Positions 51,153 to 60,107 of a stretch of DNA of 64,000 nucleotides are shown one piece after another; the first letter of the stretch is position 1; each line of letters opens with the position of its first letter. The position numbers were made by a program, and so were the translations under genes. This DNA is from CAVORB01 sp963736235. GTDB lineage: Bacteria > Pseudomonadota > Gammaproteobacteria > Chromatiales > Chromatiaceae. The DNA is taken from positions 62,001 through 126,000 of the forward strand of contig CAVTOR010000018.1 of assembly GCA_963736235.1 (NCBI GenBank). Reading direction: 5' to 3'. The notes under the pieces are model-generated. The model was not told the DNA's origin. It did not search any database and saw only the letters and a list, made by a program, of their open reading frames with translations.

Positions 51153-51947
51153 ATGTCGAGCCAAGGGGTCGTCTATCTTGTCGGCGCGGGCCCCGGCGAT
51201 CCGGACCTGCTGACCGTCAAGGCACTGCGCCTGATCGAGGGGGCCGACGTGGTGGTCTACGATCGGCTGGTGTCGGCAGAGATCCTGGCGCTCATCCCCG
51301 CCGGCGTCACCCGCATCGCCGTGGGCAAGGCGCCGGGCCATCACTGCGTGCCCCAGTCCCAGATCAACGAGCTTCTCGTCAGCATCGCCGTCAAGGGCCG
51401 CCGCGTGGTTCGCCTCAAGGGCGGCGACCCACTCATCTTCGGCCGCGGCAGCGAGGAGGCCCTGTGCCTCAAGCGCCACGGCATCCCCTTCGAGGTCGTC
51501 CCCGGCATCACCGCCGCCGCGGCGGCCAGCGCCTACGCGGGCATCCCCCTCACGCACCGGGGCATGAGCCGAACCGTGCATCTCGTCACCGGCCACCTGC
51601 GCGAGCACGAGCCGCTCGATCTCCCGTGGGACAGTCTCGCCGCCGGCGACTCGACCCTGGCGGTCTACATGGGACTCGCCAACCTGGAGCTCATCCGCGA
51701 GCGCCTCGTCGCCGCCGGAATGGACCCAGAGACACCCGCGGCCGCGATCCAATCCGGGACCAGATGCGATCAGAGGCGAGTGCTGGCGACGCTCGCGACC
51801 CTGCCCGACGCGGTGAAGGCCGCCGGGCTCCAGGCTCCGGTCCTGCTGGTGATCGGGCGCGTGGTCGCGCTGGCCGCCGATCTCGATTGGTTTCAGCCCC
51901 ACCACCTGGAGGCAGCAGATGATCAGATTCTTTCGCTTCGCAGCTAG
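51153..51947 (+). CDS. nirE: Uroporphyrinogen-III C-methyltransferase NirE
   Basis: 264 residues of the CobA/SUMT family: SAM-dependent methylation of uroporphyrinogen III at C2 and C7 to precorrin-2, the branch point to haem d1. Signatures: VYLVGAGPGDPDLLTVKAL, GGDPLIFGRGSEE and PGITAAAAASAYAGIPLTHRG. ATG 51153 follows GAGGA. The place next to nirS marks it as the haem d1-dedicated copy (nirE) rather than sirohaem or cobalamin CobA. Confidence 0.92.
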   Translation: MSSQGVVYLVGAGPGDPDLLTVKALRLIEGADVVVYDRLVSAEILALIPAGVTRIAVGKAPGHHCVPQSQINELLVSIAVKGRRVVRLKGGDPLIFGRGSEEALCLKRHGIPFEVVPGITAAAAASAYAGIPLTHRGMSRTVHLVTGHLREHEPLDLPWDSLAAGDSTLAVYMGLANLELIRERLVAAGMDPETPAAAIQSGTRCDQRRVLATLATLPDAVKAAGLQAPVLLVIGRVVALAADLDWFQPHHLEAADDQILSLRS

Positions 51948-52290
51948 AGTGGCGGCGCTCCTGGCCTCGGGGTTCGCCGTGCTGTCGATAGCAAGCTTGG
52001 TGGCGCTTGCCGCCGCCCCGGCCTACGCGTCTGCCGCGCCGACCGAAGCCCGCCAGGCGGAGCTCAGAAACCTGCTCGTCCAGGACTGCGGCTCCTGCCA
52101 CGGGCTCACCCTCCGCGGCGGGCTCGGCCCGCCCCTCGATGCCGCCACGCTGGTCGGCAAGCCGCCGGCGTATCTCGCGGCCACCATCCTCTATGGTCGG
52201 CCAGGCACCGCCATGCCGCCCTGGCGACCCTTTCTCACGGACGACGAGGCCGCGTGGCTCGCGGATCTTCTCACGCAGCCAGCACCATGA
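51919..52290 (+). CDS. nirC: NirC, periplasmic c-type cytochrome of the nir operon
   Basis: 123 residues with a long signal peptide (VAALLASGFAVLSIASLVALAAAPAYA) and one haem site, LLVQDCGSCHGLTLRGGLGPPL, with a Met ligand in GTAMPPWRPF. NirC can donate electrons to NirS and is implicated in haem d1 maturation. It overlaps the end of nirE by 29 bases and nirF by four. Confidence 0.87.
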   Translation: MIRFFRFAARVAALLASGFAVLSIASLVALAAAPAYASAAPTEARQAELRNLLVQDCGSCHGLTLRGGLGPPLDAATLVGKPPAYLAATILYGRPGTAMPPWRPFLTDDEAAWLADLLTQPAP

Positions 52291-53459
52291 AAGCGCCCGC
52301 CCCCATCCTCGCCGCCCTGTTGGCGCTGCTGCCGCTGCATGCCGGCGCCGAGCGCGGAACCGGCGACCTCGGCATCGTTGTCGAGCGCGCCGCGGGTCGG
52401 CTGCAACTCATCGAGACCTCGGGCAACACCGCGCTCGGAAGCATCGAGGGGCTCGGCGACCTGTCCCACGCCTCCGCCGTCTTCTCCCGCGACGGCCGCT
52501 ACGCCTTCGTCTTCGGCCGCGACGGCGGACTGTCGAAGGTCGACCTGCTCGCGGCGCGGCTGGTCAAACGCGTCCAGCAAGCCGGAAATAGCATCGGCGG
52601 GGCCATCTCCCAGGACGGCCGCCTGGTAGCGGTCTCCAACTACGAGCCCGGGGGCGTGCGTATCTTCGACGCCGAGACCCTGGACCCGGTTGCCGACATC
52701 CCCGCCGTCTATGGCACCGACGCCAAGACATCCAAAGTCATCGGGCTGGTCGATGCCCCGGGCAACCGTTTCGTCTTCAGCCTGTGGGACGCGGGCGAGA
52801 TCTGGATCGCGGACCTGAGCGACCGCGCCCGCATCGGTATCCAGAAATTCACGGACATCGGCCGTAACCCCTACGACGCCCTGATCACCCCCGACGGGCG
52901 CTACTACATCGCCGGCCTGTTCGGCGAGGACGGCCTCGCCCTGCTCGACCTCTGGCGCCCGCAAGCCGGCGTGCGCCGCATCCTTCCCGGCTACGGCAAG
53001 GGCGAACAGCCGCTCCCCGTCTACAAGATGCCGCATCTGGAGGGCTGGGCGGTGGCGGGACGCCGCGCCTTCCTCCCCGCGGTGGGCCGGCACGAGGTCC
53101 TGGTGGTCGATACGGACACCTGGGCGGAGGTCGGCCGCATCCCGGTCAAGGGCCAGCCGGTGTTCGTCATGGCTCGGCCGGACGGGCGCCAGGTGTGGGT
53201 CAACTTCGCCTTCCCCGACAATCAGCATATCCAGATTATCGACGCCGAAACCCTTGACCCGGTCCACGCCCTAGAGCCCGGACCGGGGGTGCTGCACATG
53301 GAGTTCGAGCCCCGGGGCGAGGAGGTCTGGGTCTCGGTACGCGACGCCGGCCGGGTCGAGGTCTACGACACCGGCAGCTTCGAGCGCAAGGCGCAGCTCC
53401 CAGCGGACAAGCCGAGCGGCATCTTCCTCACCGCTCGCGCGCAGAGGATCGGACTGTGA
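52287..53459 (+). CDS. nirF: NirF, haem d1 biosynthesis protein
   Basis: 390 residues from ATG 52287, overlapping the nirC stop as ATGA. A short signal peptide (APILAALLALLPLHAGAE) precedes a beta-propeller related to the d1 domain of NirS and NirN (VVERAAGRLQLIETSGN, NRFVFSLWDAGEIWIADL). NirF acts in the periplasm on a late haem d1 precursor. The stop overlaps nirD by four bases. Confidence 0.92.
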   Translation: MKAPAPILAALLALLPLHAGAERGTGDLGIVVERAAGRLQLIETSGNTALGSIEGLGDLSHASAVFSRDGRYAFVFGRDGGLSKVDLLAARLVKRVQQAGNSIGGAISQDGRLVAVSNYEPGGVRIFDAETLDPVADIPAVYGTDAKTSKVIGLVDAPGNRFVFSLWDAGEIWIADLSDRARIGIQKFTDIGRNPYDALITPDGRYYIAGLFGEDGLALLDLWRPQAGVRRILPGYGKGEQPLPVYKMPHLEGWAVAGRRAFLPAVGRHEVLVVDTDTWAEVGRIPVKGQPVFVMARPDGRQVWVNFAFPDNQHIQIIDAETLDPVHALEPGPGVLHMEFEPRGEEVWVSVRDAGRVEVYDTGSFERKAQLPADKPSGIFLTARAQRIGL

Positions 53460-53932
53460 ACGGCAACCAGGGACCCATCGCGCTCGATGACGTCGACCGC
53501 CGTCTGCTCAACGACTTTCAGAGCGGCTTTCCGCTGGTGCCGCGTCCCTTTGCCGAGGTCGCCGCGCGCCTCGGCGTGGAGGAGGCGGAGGTGATCACTC
53601 GACTGGACAGGCTGAGCGCGGCGGGCGCCGTGAGCCGGGTCGGGCCCGTCCTTCGGCCCCGGAGAATGGGCGCCAGCACCCTGGCGGCCATGGCCATACC
53701 CCCGGGGCAGCTGGAGCAGGTCGCCGACTTAGTCAGCGGCTTCCCGGAGGTCAACCACAACTACGAGCGTGAGCACAGGTTCAACCTCTGGTTCGTGCTG
53801 ACCGCCGCCGACGAGGACCGCCTCGCCGAGGTGATGCAAGAGATCGCGTCGCAAACCGGCATCGAGGTGCTCGACCTGCCGATGCTCGAGGAGTACCACA
53901 TCGACCTGGGGTTCCCACTGCAATGGGCATGA
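53456..53932 (+). CDS. nirD: NirD, sirohaem decarboxylase subunit (Lrp/AsnC-like)
   Basis: 158 residues of the winged-helix AsnC-like family that with NirL, NirG and NirH decarboxylates sirohaem to didecarboxysirohaem. It follows the NirD pattern: DDVDRRLLNDFQSGFPLVPRPFAEVA and NHNYEREHRFNLWFVLTAADE. GTG 53456 overlaps the nirF stop. In many bacteria nirD and nirL are one fused gene; here they are separate. Confidence 0.88.
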   Translation: MNGNQGPIALDDVDRRLLNDFQSGFPLVPRPFAEVAARLGVEEAEVITRLDRLSAAGAVSRVGPVLRPRRMGASTLAAMAIPPGQLEQVADLVSGFPEVNHNYEREHRFNLWFVLTAADEDRLAEVMQEIASQTGIEVLDLPMLEEYHIDLGFPLQWA

Positions 53933-54507
53933 GCCGCAATCACCCGAACGCCGCCGCGGACCCGATCGACGCCGCGCTGATCCGGACGGTTCAACAGGGC
54001 CTCCCGCTCGTACCCAGGCCCTATGCCGCCGTGGCCGAGGAGCTGGAGATCGCCGAGGCGGAGGTCCTCGCGCGCCTGTCGCGTCTCATCGACGCGGGTG
54101 CCATCAAGCGCTTCGGCGTCGTCGTGCGCCACCGGGAGCTCGGCTACCGCGCAAACGCCATGGTGGTCTGGGCACTTCCAGAGGAGCGCGTTGCCGAGCT
54201 CGGGCGCTGCATCGGACGGTTTCCGTTCGTGACCCTGAGCTACCGGCGGCCGCCGCGGCGGCCGGCCTGGCCCTACAACCTGTTCACCATGATCCACGGC
54301 CGCGACCGCGAGGCGGTCTTGGCCCAGGTGGAGCACATCAGGCACCGCTGCGGCCTGTACGGCATCGACCACGCCGTGCTCTTCAGCGGCCAGTGTTTCA
54401 AGCAGCGCGGCGCCCGCTACGGCGCCCCGGGCGACGACTTACCCTCCCCGTCCCGGGGGACCCCGCGTTCGCTTGATCTTTATTGCTCGAGAGGCGGCAT
54501 CGCGTGA
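53929..54507 (+). CDS. nirL: NirL, sirohaem decarboxylase subunit (Lrp/AsnC-like)
   Basis: 192 residues from ATG 53929 (ATGA overlap with the nirD stop; ATG 53923 is an alternative). NirL signatures: DAALIRTVQQGLPLVPRPYAAVAEEL, ELGYRANAMVVWALP and RRPAWPYNLFTMIHGR. The C-terminus runs about 30 residues beyond the last conserved segment (CFKQRGARYG). Part of the four-subunit-type decarboxylase with NirD and the NirGH fusion. Confidence 0.85.
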   Translation: MSRNHPNAAADPIDAALIRTVQQGLPLVPRPYAAVAEELEIAEAEVLARLSRLIDAGAIKRFGVVVRHRELGYRANAMVVWALPEERVAELGRCIGRFPFVTLSYRRPPRRPAWPYNLFTMIHGRDREAVLAQVEHIRHRCGLYGIDHAVLFSGQCFKQRGARYGAPGDDLPSPSRGTPRSLDLYCSRGGIA

Positions 54508-55490
54508 ACGGTCCGAGCCAACTCCAGCGGACATTCATCAACCGGTTTCAGGGTGGCTTCCCACTGACCGAGCGACCTTACCTTCGCGTCGCGGCGATGC
54601 TCGGAACGGACGAGGCCACCCTGATCTCATCCGTGCGCGGGCTGCTCGCGGAAGGCTATCTCAGCCGTTTCGGCCCGCTGTTCGACGTCGAGCGCCTCGG
54701 CGGGCGCTTCACGCTCGCCGCGCTCTCGGCGCCCGAGGCGGACTTCGAGCAGGTCGCGGCCACGGTCAACGCCCTGCCCGAGGTGGCCCACAACTACCGC
54801 CGCGACCATGCGCTCAACATGTGGTTCGTCCTCGCCGCACCCAGCGAGGGGGCACTGGAAGAAACCGTCGCCCGCATTCGCGCCCTCACCGGGCTCGAGG
54901 TCTACCAATTCCCAAAGCTCAAGGAGTTCCACCTCGGATTCTGGCTGCGGCTCGGCGACGACGGCGACGCAACCCTGCGGCGGGTCGACCGGTCCCCTGT
55001 CCGCGCGGAAGCGGGCGTTGACGCCCTGGATCAAGCCATCGTGACGGCGACGCAGGCGGGCCTGCCGCTGGTGCCGGAACCCTATGCCGCCGTCGCCGAA
55101 AGCGTCGGCTGCGACACACCCGCGGTGCTGCGGAGCCTCTACCGGATGCTGGACAACGGTTCGGTGCGCCGCATTGGAGCGGTGCCCAACCACTACCGGC
55201 TCGGTCTGCGAGGCAACGGCATGTCGGTCTGGGACATCGACGACGATGACGCCGATGCCATCGGCGAGCGCATCGGGCGGCTGGACTTCGTAAGTCACTG
55301 TTACCTGCGCCCTCGCCACCGCCCCCTGTGGCCTTATAACCTGTTCGCCATGGTGCACGGGCGCGACCGGGCGGAGGTAGAGGCGCAGGTCGAGATCATC
55401 CGGGATGTCGCCAGTGGTTGCTGCCGCCGCCAAGCGGTGCTCCACAGCACCGCGGTGCTGAAGAAGACCGGTCTCCGCCTGGCGGCCTGA
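54504..55490 (+). CDS. nirGH: NirGH fusion, sirohaem decarboxylase (Lrp/AsnC-like, two domains)
   Basis: 328 residues from GTG 54504 (GTGA overlap with the nirL stop, AGGCGG upstream). Residues about 1-155 match NirG (QRTFINRFQGGFPLTERPYLRVA, NYRRDHALNMWFVLAA) and about 170-328 match NirH (LDQAIVTATQAGLPLVPEPYAAVA, RRIGAVPNHYRLGLRGNGMSVWD, RPLWPYNLFAMVHGR). Fusion of G and H in one chain while D and L remain separate is the reverse of the commoner NirDL fusion. The linker has no frameshift, so this is a real fusion. Confidence 0.85.
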   Translation: MNGPSQLQRTFINRFQGGFPLTERPYLRVAAMLGTDEATLISSVRGLLAEGYLSRFGPLFDVERLGGRFTLAALSAPEADFEQVAATVNALPEVAHNYRRDHALNMWFVLAAPSEGALEETVARIRALTGLEVYQFPKLKEFHLGFWLRLGDDGDATLRRVDRSPVRAEAGVDALDQAIVTATQAGLPLVPEPYAAVAESVGCDTPAVLRSLYRMLDNGSVRRIGAVPNHYRLGLRGNGMSVWDIDDDDADAIGERIGRLDFVSHCYLRPRHRPLWPYNLFAMVHGRDRAEVEAQVEIIRDVASGCCRRQAVLHSTAVLKKTGLRLAA

Positions 55491-55517
55491 CACCTCCATC
55501 GTTCGACCCGACACGCC

Positions 55518-56680
55518 ATGTTCCGCATCAGCCGCTATCTGCAAGCCCTCGACAGCGATGCCCCGCCCCGCAAGGCGCCGGCCCCGACCGGTCCGGTGGT
55601 GATCTGGAACCTGGTGCGCCGCTGCAACCTCACCTGCAAGCACTGTTACGCCACCTCAGCCGACAAGGACTTCCCGGGCGAGCTCAGCACCGAGCAGGTC
55701 TTCGCCGTAATGGACGATCTGCGCGGCTATGGCGTCTCCGTCCTGATCCTGTCCGGCGGCGAGCCCCTGATGCGGCCGGACCTGTTCGAGATCGCGGGTC
55801 GGGCCAAGAGTCTGGGCTTCTACATTGGCCTTTCCACCAACGGCACCCTCATCGGCCCCGACAACCTGAGCGCCATCGTCGAGGCCGACTTCGACTATGT
55901 GGGCATCAGCCTGGACGGCCTGCGCGAGACTCATGACCGTTTCCGCCGCCGCGCGGGCGCGTTCGACGACGCCCTGCGGGGAATTCGCCTGTGCCGGGAT
56001 GCCGGGCTCAAGGTCGGGATGCGCTTCACCCTCACCCGCGACAACGCGGCCGAGCTGCCAGACCTGCTGCGCCTAATGGATGACGAGGGCATCGCGAAGT
56101 TCTACCTCTCTCATCTCAACTACGCCGGGCGCGGCTACAGGAACCGGAGCGACGACCTGCATCACCGCATGACCCGGCACGCCATGGATCTGCTGTTCGA
56201 TGTCTGCTGGGACGACGCCACGGCCGGCCGACAACGGGAGTTCGTTACCGGAAACAACGACGCCGACGGGGCTTGGCTGCTGCTGTGGGCGGAGCGTACG
56301 ATTCCCGGTCAGGTCCCCCGCCTGAGGACCATGCTCGAGCGTTGGGGGGAAACGCCTCGGGGGTGAACATTGCCAACATCGACAACGAGGGCCGGGTGCA
56401 CCCCGACACCATGTGGTGGGACTACGGCCTTGGCAAGGTCACGGAGCGCCCCTTCTCCGCTATCTGGGAGGATCGCTCCGACCCCCTGATGGCGGGTCTC
56501 AAGCAGCGCCAGCGGCCGCTGGAGGGACGCTGCGCCGGCTGCCGCTACCTGGCCATCTGCAACGGCAACAGCCGCACACGGGCCTGGCGACTCACCGGGA
56601 ACCCCTGGGCCGAGGACCCCGGCTGCTACCTCACCGATGCCGAGATCGGAACCCTGACCCGATCGGCCGCTGTTGCCTAA
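55518..56680 (+). CDS. nirJ: NirJ, radical SAM enzyme of haem d1 biosynthesis, frameshifted here
   Basis: A radical SAM protein that removes propionate side chains from didecarboxysirohaem. The radical SAM cluster is CNLTCKHC in WNLVRRCNLTCKHCYA, and a C-terminal SPASM-like cluster lies in GRCAGCRYLAICNGNSR. The first frame ends LERWGETPRG; the second resumes with GGNASGVNIANIDNEGRVHPD. Restoring one G in the six-G run at 56344-56349 joins them into 387 residues, the usual NirJ length. The homopolymer position points to sequence error. Confidence 0.92.
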
Positions 56681-56700
56681 CCGTCTCGGAGATCCCGCCC

Positions 56701-57165
56701 ATGCGTCTGTGCTGGAGCCTGACCGCCCTGTTGGCCCTCGCCCTCGGCGTTTCCCTGTACCTGTTCGTGGTTCGCGGCTCCGTTACGCCTGCCAGCGACG
56801 GCCGCACCGCGATCCTGCTGGAGCCGGGGGAACGTGACCTGGTGTTGGCCGAGATGCGGGCCTTTCTCGCCAACACCCAGACCATCCTGGCCTCGGCCTC
56901 GCAGGGAGAGCTGGACCCGGCTATCGCCGCCGCGCGTCAAGTCGGCGCCCAGGCCCAGCAAGGCGTACCGGCAAGCCTGATGGGCAAGCTGCCGATCGGG
57001 TTCAAGACCCTGGGCCTGGATACGCACCGCCGCTTCGACCAGCTCGCGCTCAATGCCGAGGAGCTGGGCGATCCCGCTCAGACCTTACAGGAGCTGGGCG
57101 AGCTGCTCGCCAACTGCGTCGGTTGCCACGCCGCCTATCGGATCGACGTCCCCGCTGCCCGATAG
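56701..57165 (+). CDS. Cytochrome c'-like protein between nirJ and nirN
   Basis: 154 residues with an N-terminal signal or anchor (LTALLALALGVSLYLFVV) and one haem site close to the C-terminus, LLANCVGCHAAYRIDV, the placement typical of four-helix cytochrome c' proteins, which bind NO. GGAG lies about ten bases before ATG 56701. It sits 20 bases after nirJ and 38 before nirN, where classic nir operons have no such gene. A role in NO binding or electron transfer is inferred. Confidence 0.75.
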   Translation: MRLCWSLTALLALALGVSLYLFVVRGSVTPASDGRTAILLEPGERDLVLAEMRAFLANTQTILASASQGELDPAIAAARQVGAQAQQGVPASLMGKLPIGFKTLGLDTHRRFDQLALNAEELGDPAQTLQELGELLANCVGCHAAYRIDVPAAR

Positions 57166-57203
57166 GCATCCGTACGCGCCCTAGCCCGCATCGGAGTCGA
57201 CCC

Positions 57204-58781
57204 GTGCCAAAACGCTCGAACATCGGCCGCTCTCTCGCCACTATCGCTTTGCTCTGCACGGCCGGCGCGGCAGCGGAAACGGCGGCCGAGAGCACCGACG
57301 CAACCTATCAGCGCCTGTGCGCCCAATGCCACGGCCCGGACCGACTGGGCGGGGTCGGGCCAGCGCTGATTCCGGAGACCCTGGGCAGGCTCAAGCCGGA
57401 GGAGGCCCGCCGGGCGATTCTCGAGGGGCGCCCCGCCAGCCAGATGCCGGCATTCGCCGCGCAATTGGATGAAGAGGCCGCCGCCAGGCTCGCGGAATAC
57501 GTCTTCGCGCCAGCGGCCGAGAAGCCGGCCTGGGGTAGCGACAAGATCCAGGCGAGCCACAGCGTGCTGGTCGACCCCGCCACCCTCCCCGATCATCCGC
57601 TCCACGATTCCGACCCCTTGAACCTGTTCATGGTGGTGGAACTGGGCGACCACCATGCCACCATCCTCGACGGCGACCGCCTGGAGCCGATCCACCGCTT
57701 CCAGACCCACAACGCCCTGCACGGCGGGCCGAAGTTCTCGCCTGACGGTCGCTTCGTCTACTTCGCCTCCCGCAACGGCTGGGTCAGCAAGTTCGACCTG
57801 CACAGCCTGCAGACGGTCGCGCAGATCCGGGCCGGCATCAACAGCCGCAACCTGGCCGTCTCGGGGGACGGGCGCTACGCAGCGGTCGCCAACTACCTGC
57901 CTCATACCCTGGCGATCCTGGACACCACCGACCTGTCGCTGGTCAAGCTGATCCCGGTGGAAGACGACAAGGGGAACAGCTCGCGGGTCAGCGCGGTGTA
58001 CTCGGCCCCGCCGCGCCAAAGCTTCGTCGCCGCCCTCAAGGACATGCCGGAGGTATGGGAGGTCATCTACGCGGACGAGCACCTCCCGGTCTATAACGGC
58101 CCCATGCACGACTACCGGATGGATGAGGGTACGGCGCGCCAGTCGGGTCCCTTCCCGGTGCGACGCATCCAGCTGGACGACTATCTCGACGACTTCTTCT
58201 TCGATCAGACCTACCGAATGGTGATCGGAGCGGCGCGCAACGCCAAGAACGGTCAGGTGGTCCACCTGGACGCGCGGCGGAAGATCGCCGACCTGGAACT
58301 GGACGGGATGCCGCACCTGGGCTCCGGGATCACCTGGGAGCGGGAGGGCCGAACGCTACTCGCCACGCCGCATCTAAAGAAGGCGGAAGTCAGCGTGATC
58401 GACATGGGGAGCTGGCAGACGGTCAAGCGCATCGAAACCCTCGGGGCCGGCTTCTTCATGCGCAGTCACGAGAACACCCCCTACGCCTGGGTCGACGTCT
58501 ACTTCGGACCGGACAAGGACGCGGTGCACGTCATCGACAAGCAGAGGCTGGAGATCGTGCAGACCCTGCGCCCCGCCCCAGGCAAGACCGCCGCCCACGT
58601 CGAGTTCGACCGCTATGGCAAATACGCACTGCTCAGCGTCTCGGAGCCCGCGCCCGAAGGCGCCCTCGTGATCTACGACGCCGCGACCCTCAAGGAGATC
58701 AAGCGCCTGCCCATGAACAAGCCCTCTGGCAAGTACAACGTGTACAACAAGATCGAGCGCTCCGAGGGCACCAGTCACTAA
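57204..58781 (+). CDS. nirN: NirN, dihydro-haem d1 dehydrogenase
   Basis: 525 residues from GTG 57204, behind GGAG. It has the NirS architecture: signal peptide (SLATIALLCTAGAAAETAAE), one haem c site (RLCAQCHGPDRLGGVGP) and a d1-type propeller ending SGKYNVYNKIE. NirN oxidises dihydro-haem d1 to haem d1 in the periplasm and passes it to NirS. It is the last gene of the cluster, convergent with the histidine kinase. Confidence 0.92.
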   Translation: MPKRSNIGRSLATIALLCTAGAAAETAAESTDATYQRLCAQCHGPDRLGGVGPALIPETLGRLKPEEARRAILEGRPASQMPAFAAQLDEEAAARLAEYVFAPAAEKPAWGSDKIQASHSVLVDPATLPDHPLHDSDPLNLFMVVELGDHHATILDGDRLEPIHRFQTHNALHGGPKFSPDGRFVYFASRNGWVSKFDLHSLQTVAQIRAGINSRNLAVSGDGRYAAVANYLPHTLAILDTTDLSLVKLIPVEDDKGNSSRVSAVYSAPPRQSFVAALKDMPEVWEVIYADEHLPVYNGPMHDYRMDEGTARQSGPFPVRRIQLDDYLDDFFFDQTYRMVIGAARNAKNGQVVHLDARRKIADLELDGMPHLGSGITWEREGRTLLATPHLKKAEVSVIDMGSWQTVKRIETLGAGFFMRSHENTPYAWVDVYFGPDKDAVHVIDKQRLEIVQTLRPAPGKTAAHVEFDRYGKYALLSVSEPAPEGALVIYDAATLKEIKRLPMNKPSGKYNVYNKIERSEGTSH

Positions 58782-58789
58782 GCAGCGCC

Positions 58790-58805
58790 TGACGCGCCGG
58801 CGTCA
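58790..58805. terminator. Small hairpin between nirN and the histidine kinase
   Basis: TGACGC-GCCG-GCGTCA spans the 21-base gap between the convergent nirN and kinase stops and includes the kinase stop codon. It may be a minimal bidirectional terminator; no T-run. Confidence 0.35.
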
Positions 58806-60107
58806 TGCGTCTTCCTCCTCCACCGGGATCTTGACCATGACCCTGGTGCCCTTCCCCATTCCGCTCGCCACCGTGAGGGTTCCGCCGTGGGCCTCGGCGA
58901 TGGCGCGGCTGAGGTACAACCCCAGTCCGACACCGCCCGTTCCGCGTTGCCGCGAGCGATCGCCACGGTAGAAGGGGTCGGTCAACCGGCCGAGCTCTTC
59001 GGCGGTAACGCCGGGACCGCTGTCAGCAACCACCAAAGTCCAGGACGCCTGATCGACGTGACTGGACAGGACCGGTGGTGGACCGTCCGGGGGCGTATGG
59101 CGAATCGCGTTCGTCAGCAGATTACGCGCCAGAAGACGGATGCGAGCCGGATCGAGAGACAGCCAGGTGCCCGGCGGATCGACGTCGAGCCGCACGTCGC
59201 AAGCGGCGAACGACCCGTCCACCAGGTCGCGCAACAGGTCGCTCGGGTCCACGGCCTCGCGGACCAGCGCCGCGTGACGCCCGCGCAGACGCTCGGACTC
59301 CAGCAACTCGCCGAGCAGCGTCTCCAGCTCGCCGAGATCTTTGAGCAGGGACCGGCGGGCCGGGCTGTCGTCCAGCAGCTCCGCGTTGATTCGCGCGCGT
59401 GTCAGGGGCGAGCGCAGCTCGTGGCTGATGGCGAGCAGCAGATGCCGTTTGGCCTCGAGCATGTCCCTGATGTCGTCGGCCATGGCGTTGATGCTCGCGG
59501 CGAGGTCGCCGAGCTCGTCGCGGCGGCCAATGTTCAGACGGTGCTCCAGATCGCCTGCGCCGATTGCCGCGATACCGGCGCGAATCGTCTCGATGGGTCG
59601 AAACAGCCGCCGGATCGCATGGTAGACGAGGACCAGCACCACCAGCACCCCAGCGATGGTAAAAACAATGGCGAGGGGAACGGTTTCGGCGTGCAGGAAA
59701 CCCTGCGGCACCAGCACCACGGTCACGTCGCCGCGTCTGGCCCGAATCACGAACCCGTCCCTACCCCGCTCCAGCTCGACCCTGGTCCCGTCCGCCAGTA
59801 CGCGTGCGGTCGATGTCCGAGGCTGGGAACGCGGCGGCTCCCCCGCTGACGACCAGCGCTCGCCGCCCAACAGGTGGATCCGAACCGGGAGCCGCTGCGC
59901 CAACCGCGCTGCTCCTTCAATCGTCGGCGGGTCCCCGATCTCGGCCAGCAAGTGCTGGAGATACTCGTCGAGGTGCGGTCCGGCGAGCTCCCGAAAGCTG
60001 CCTTCGACGCCGAAGCGAAATCCCGTACGCACGACGATGACCAGCAGAACCGCGGTCAGCAGGAAGAGGAGCAGGAGACGACCCGACAGGCTGTGGCGAC
60101 GCCTCAT
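58803..60107 (-). CDS. Sensor histidine kinase (CpxA/RstB-like)
   Basis: 434 residues. Two membrane helices (LLLLFLLTAVLLVIVVRTG and PLAIVFTIAGVLVVLVLVYHA) flank a short periplasmic sensor. HAMP follows (RRLFRPIETIRAGIAAIGAGD), then HisKA with the phospho-His in LLAISHELRSPLTRAR and an ATPase domain (GPGVTAEEL, GLGLYLSRAIAEAHGG). The ATG overlaps the response regulator stop by four bases. The signal is unknown; the upstream Spy-like gene suggests envelope stress or metal. Confidence 0.9.
   Translation of the reverse strand: MRRRHSLSGRLLLLFLLTAVLLVIVVRTGFRFGVEGSFRELAGPHLDEYLQHLLAEIGDPPTIEGAARLAQRLPVRIHLLGGERWSSAGEPPRSQPRTSTARVLADGTRVELERGRDGFVIRARRGDVTVVLVPQGFLHAETVPLAIVFTIAGVLVVLVLVYHAIRRLFRPIETIRAGIAAIGAGDLEHRLNIGRRDELGDLAASINAMADDIRDMLEAKRHLLLAISHELRSPLTRARINAELLDDSPARRSLLKDLGELETLLGELLESERLRGRHAALVREAVDPSDLLRDLVDGSFAACDVRLDVDPPGTWLSLDPARIRLLARNLLTNAIRHTPPDGPPPVLSSHVDQASWTLVVADSGPGVTAEELGRLTDPFYRGDRSRQRGTGGVGLGLYLSRAIAEAHGGTLTVASGMGKGTRVMVKIPVEEEDA

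Noticed and set aside
57135..58316. 393-codon minus-strand frame opposite nirN
   Set aside because: Antisense shadow; nirN is complete and conserved.
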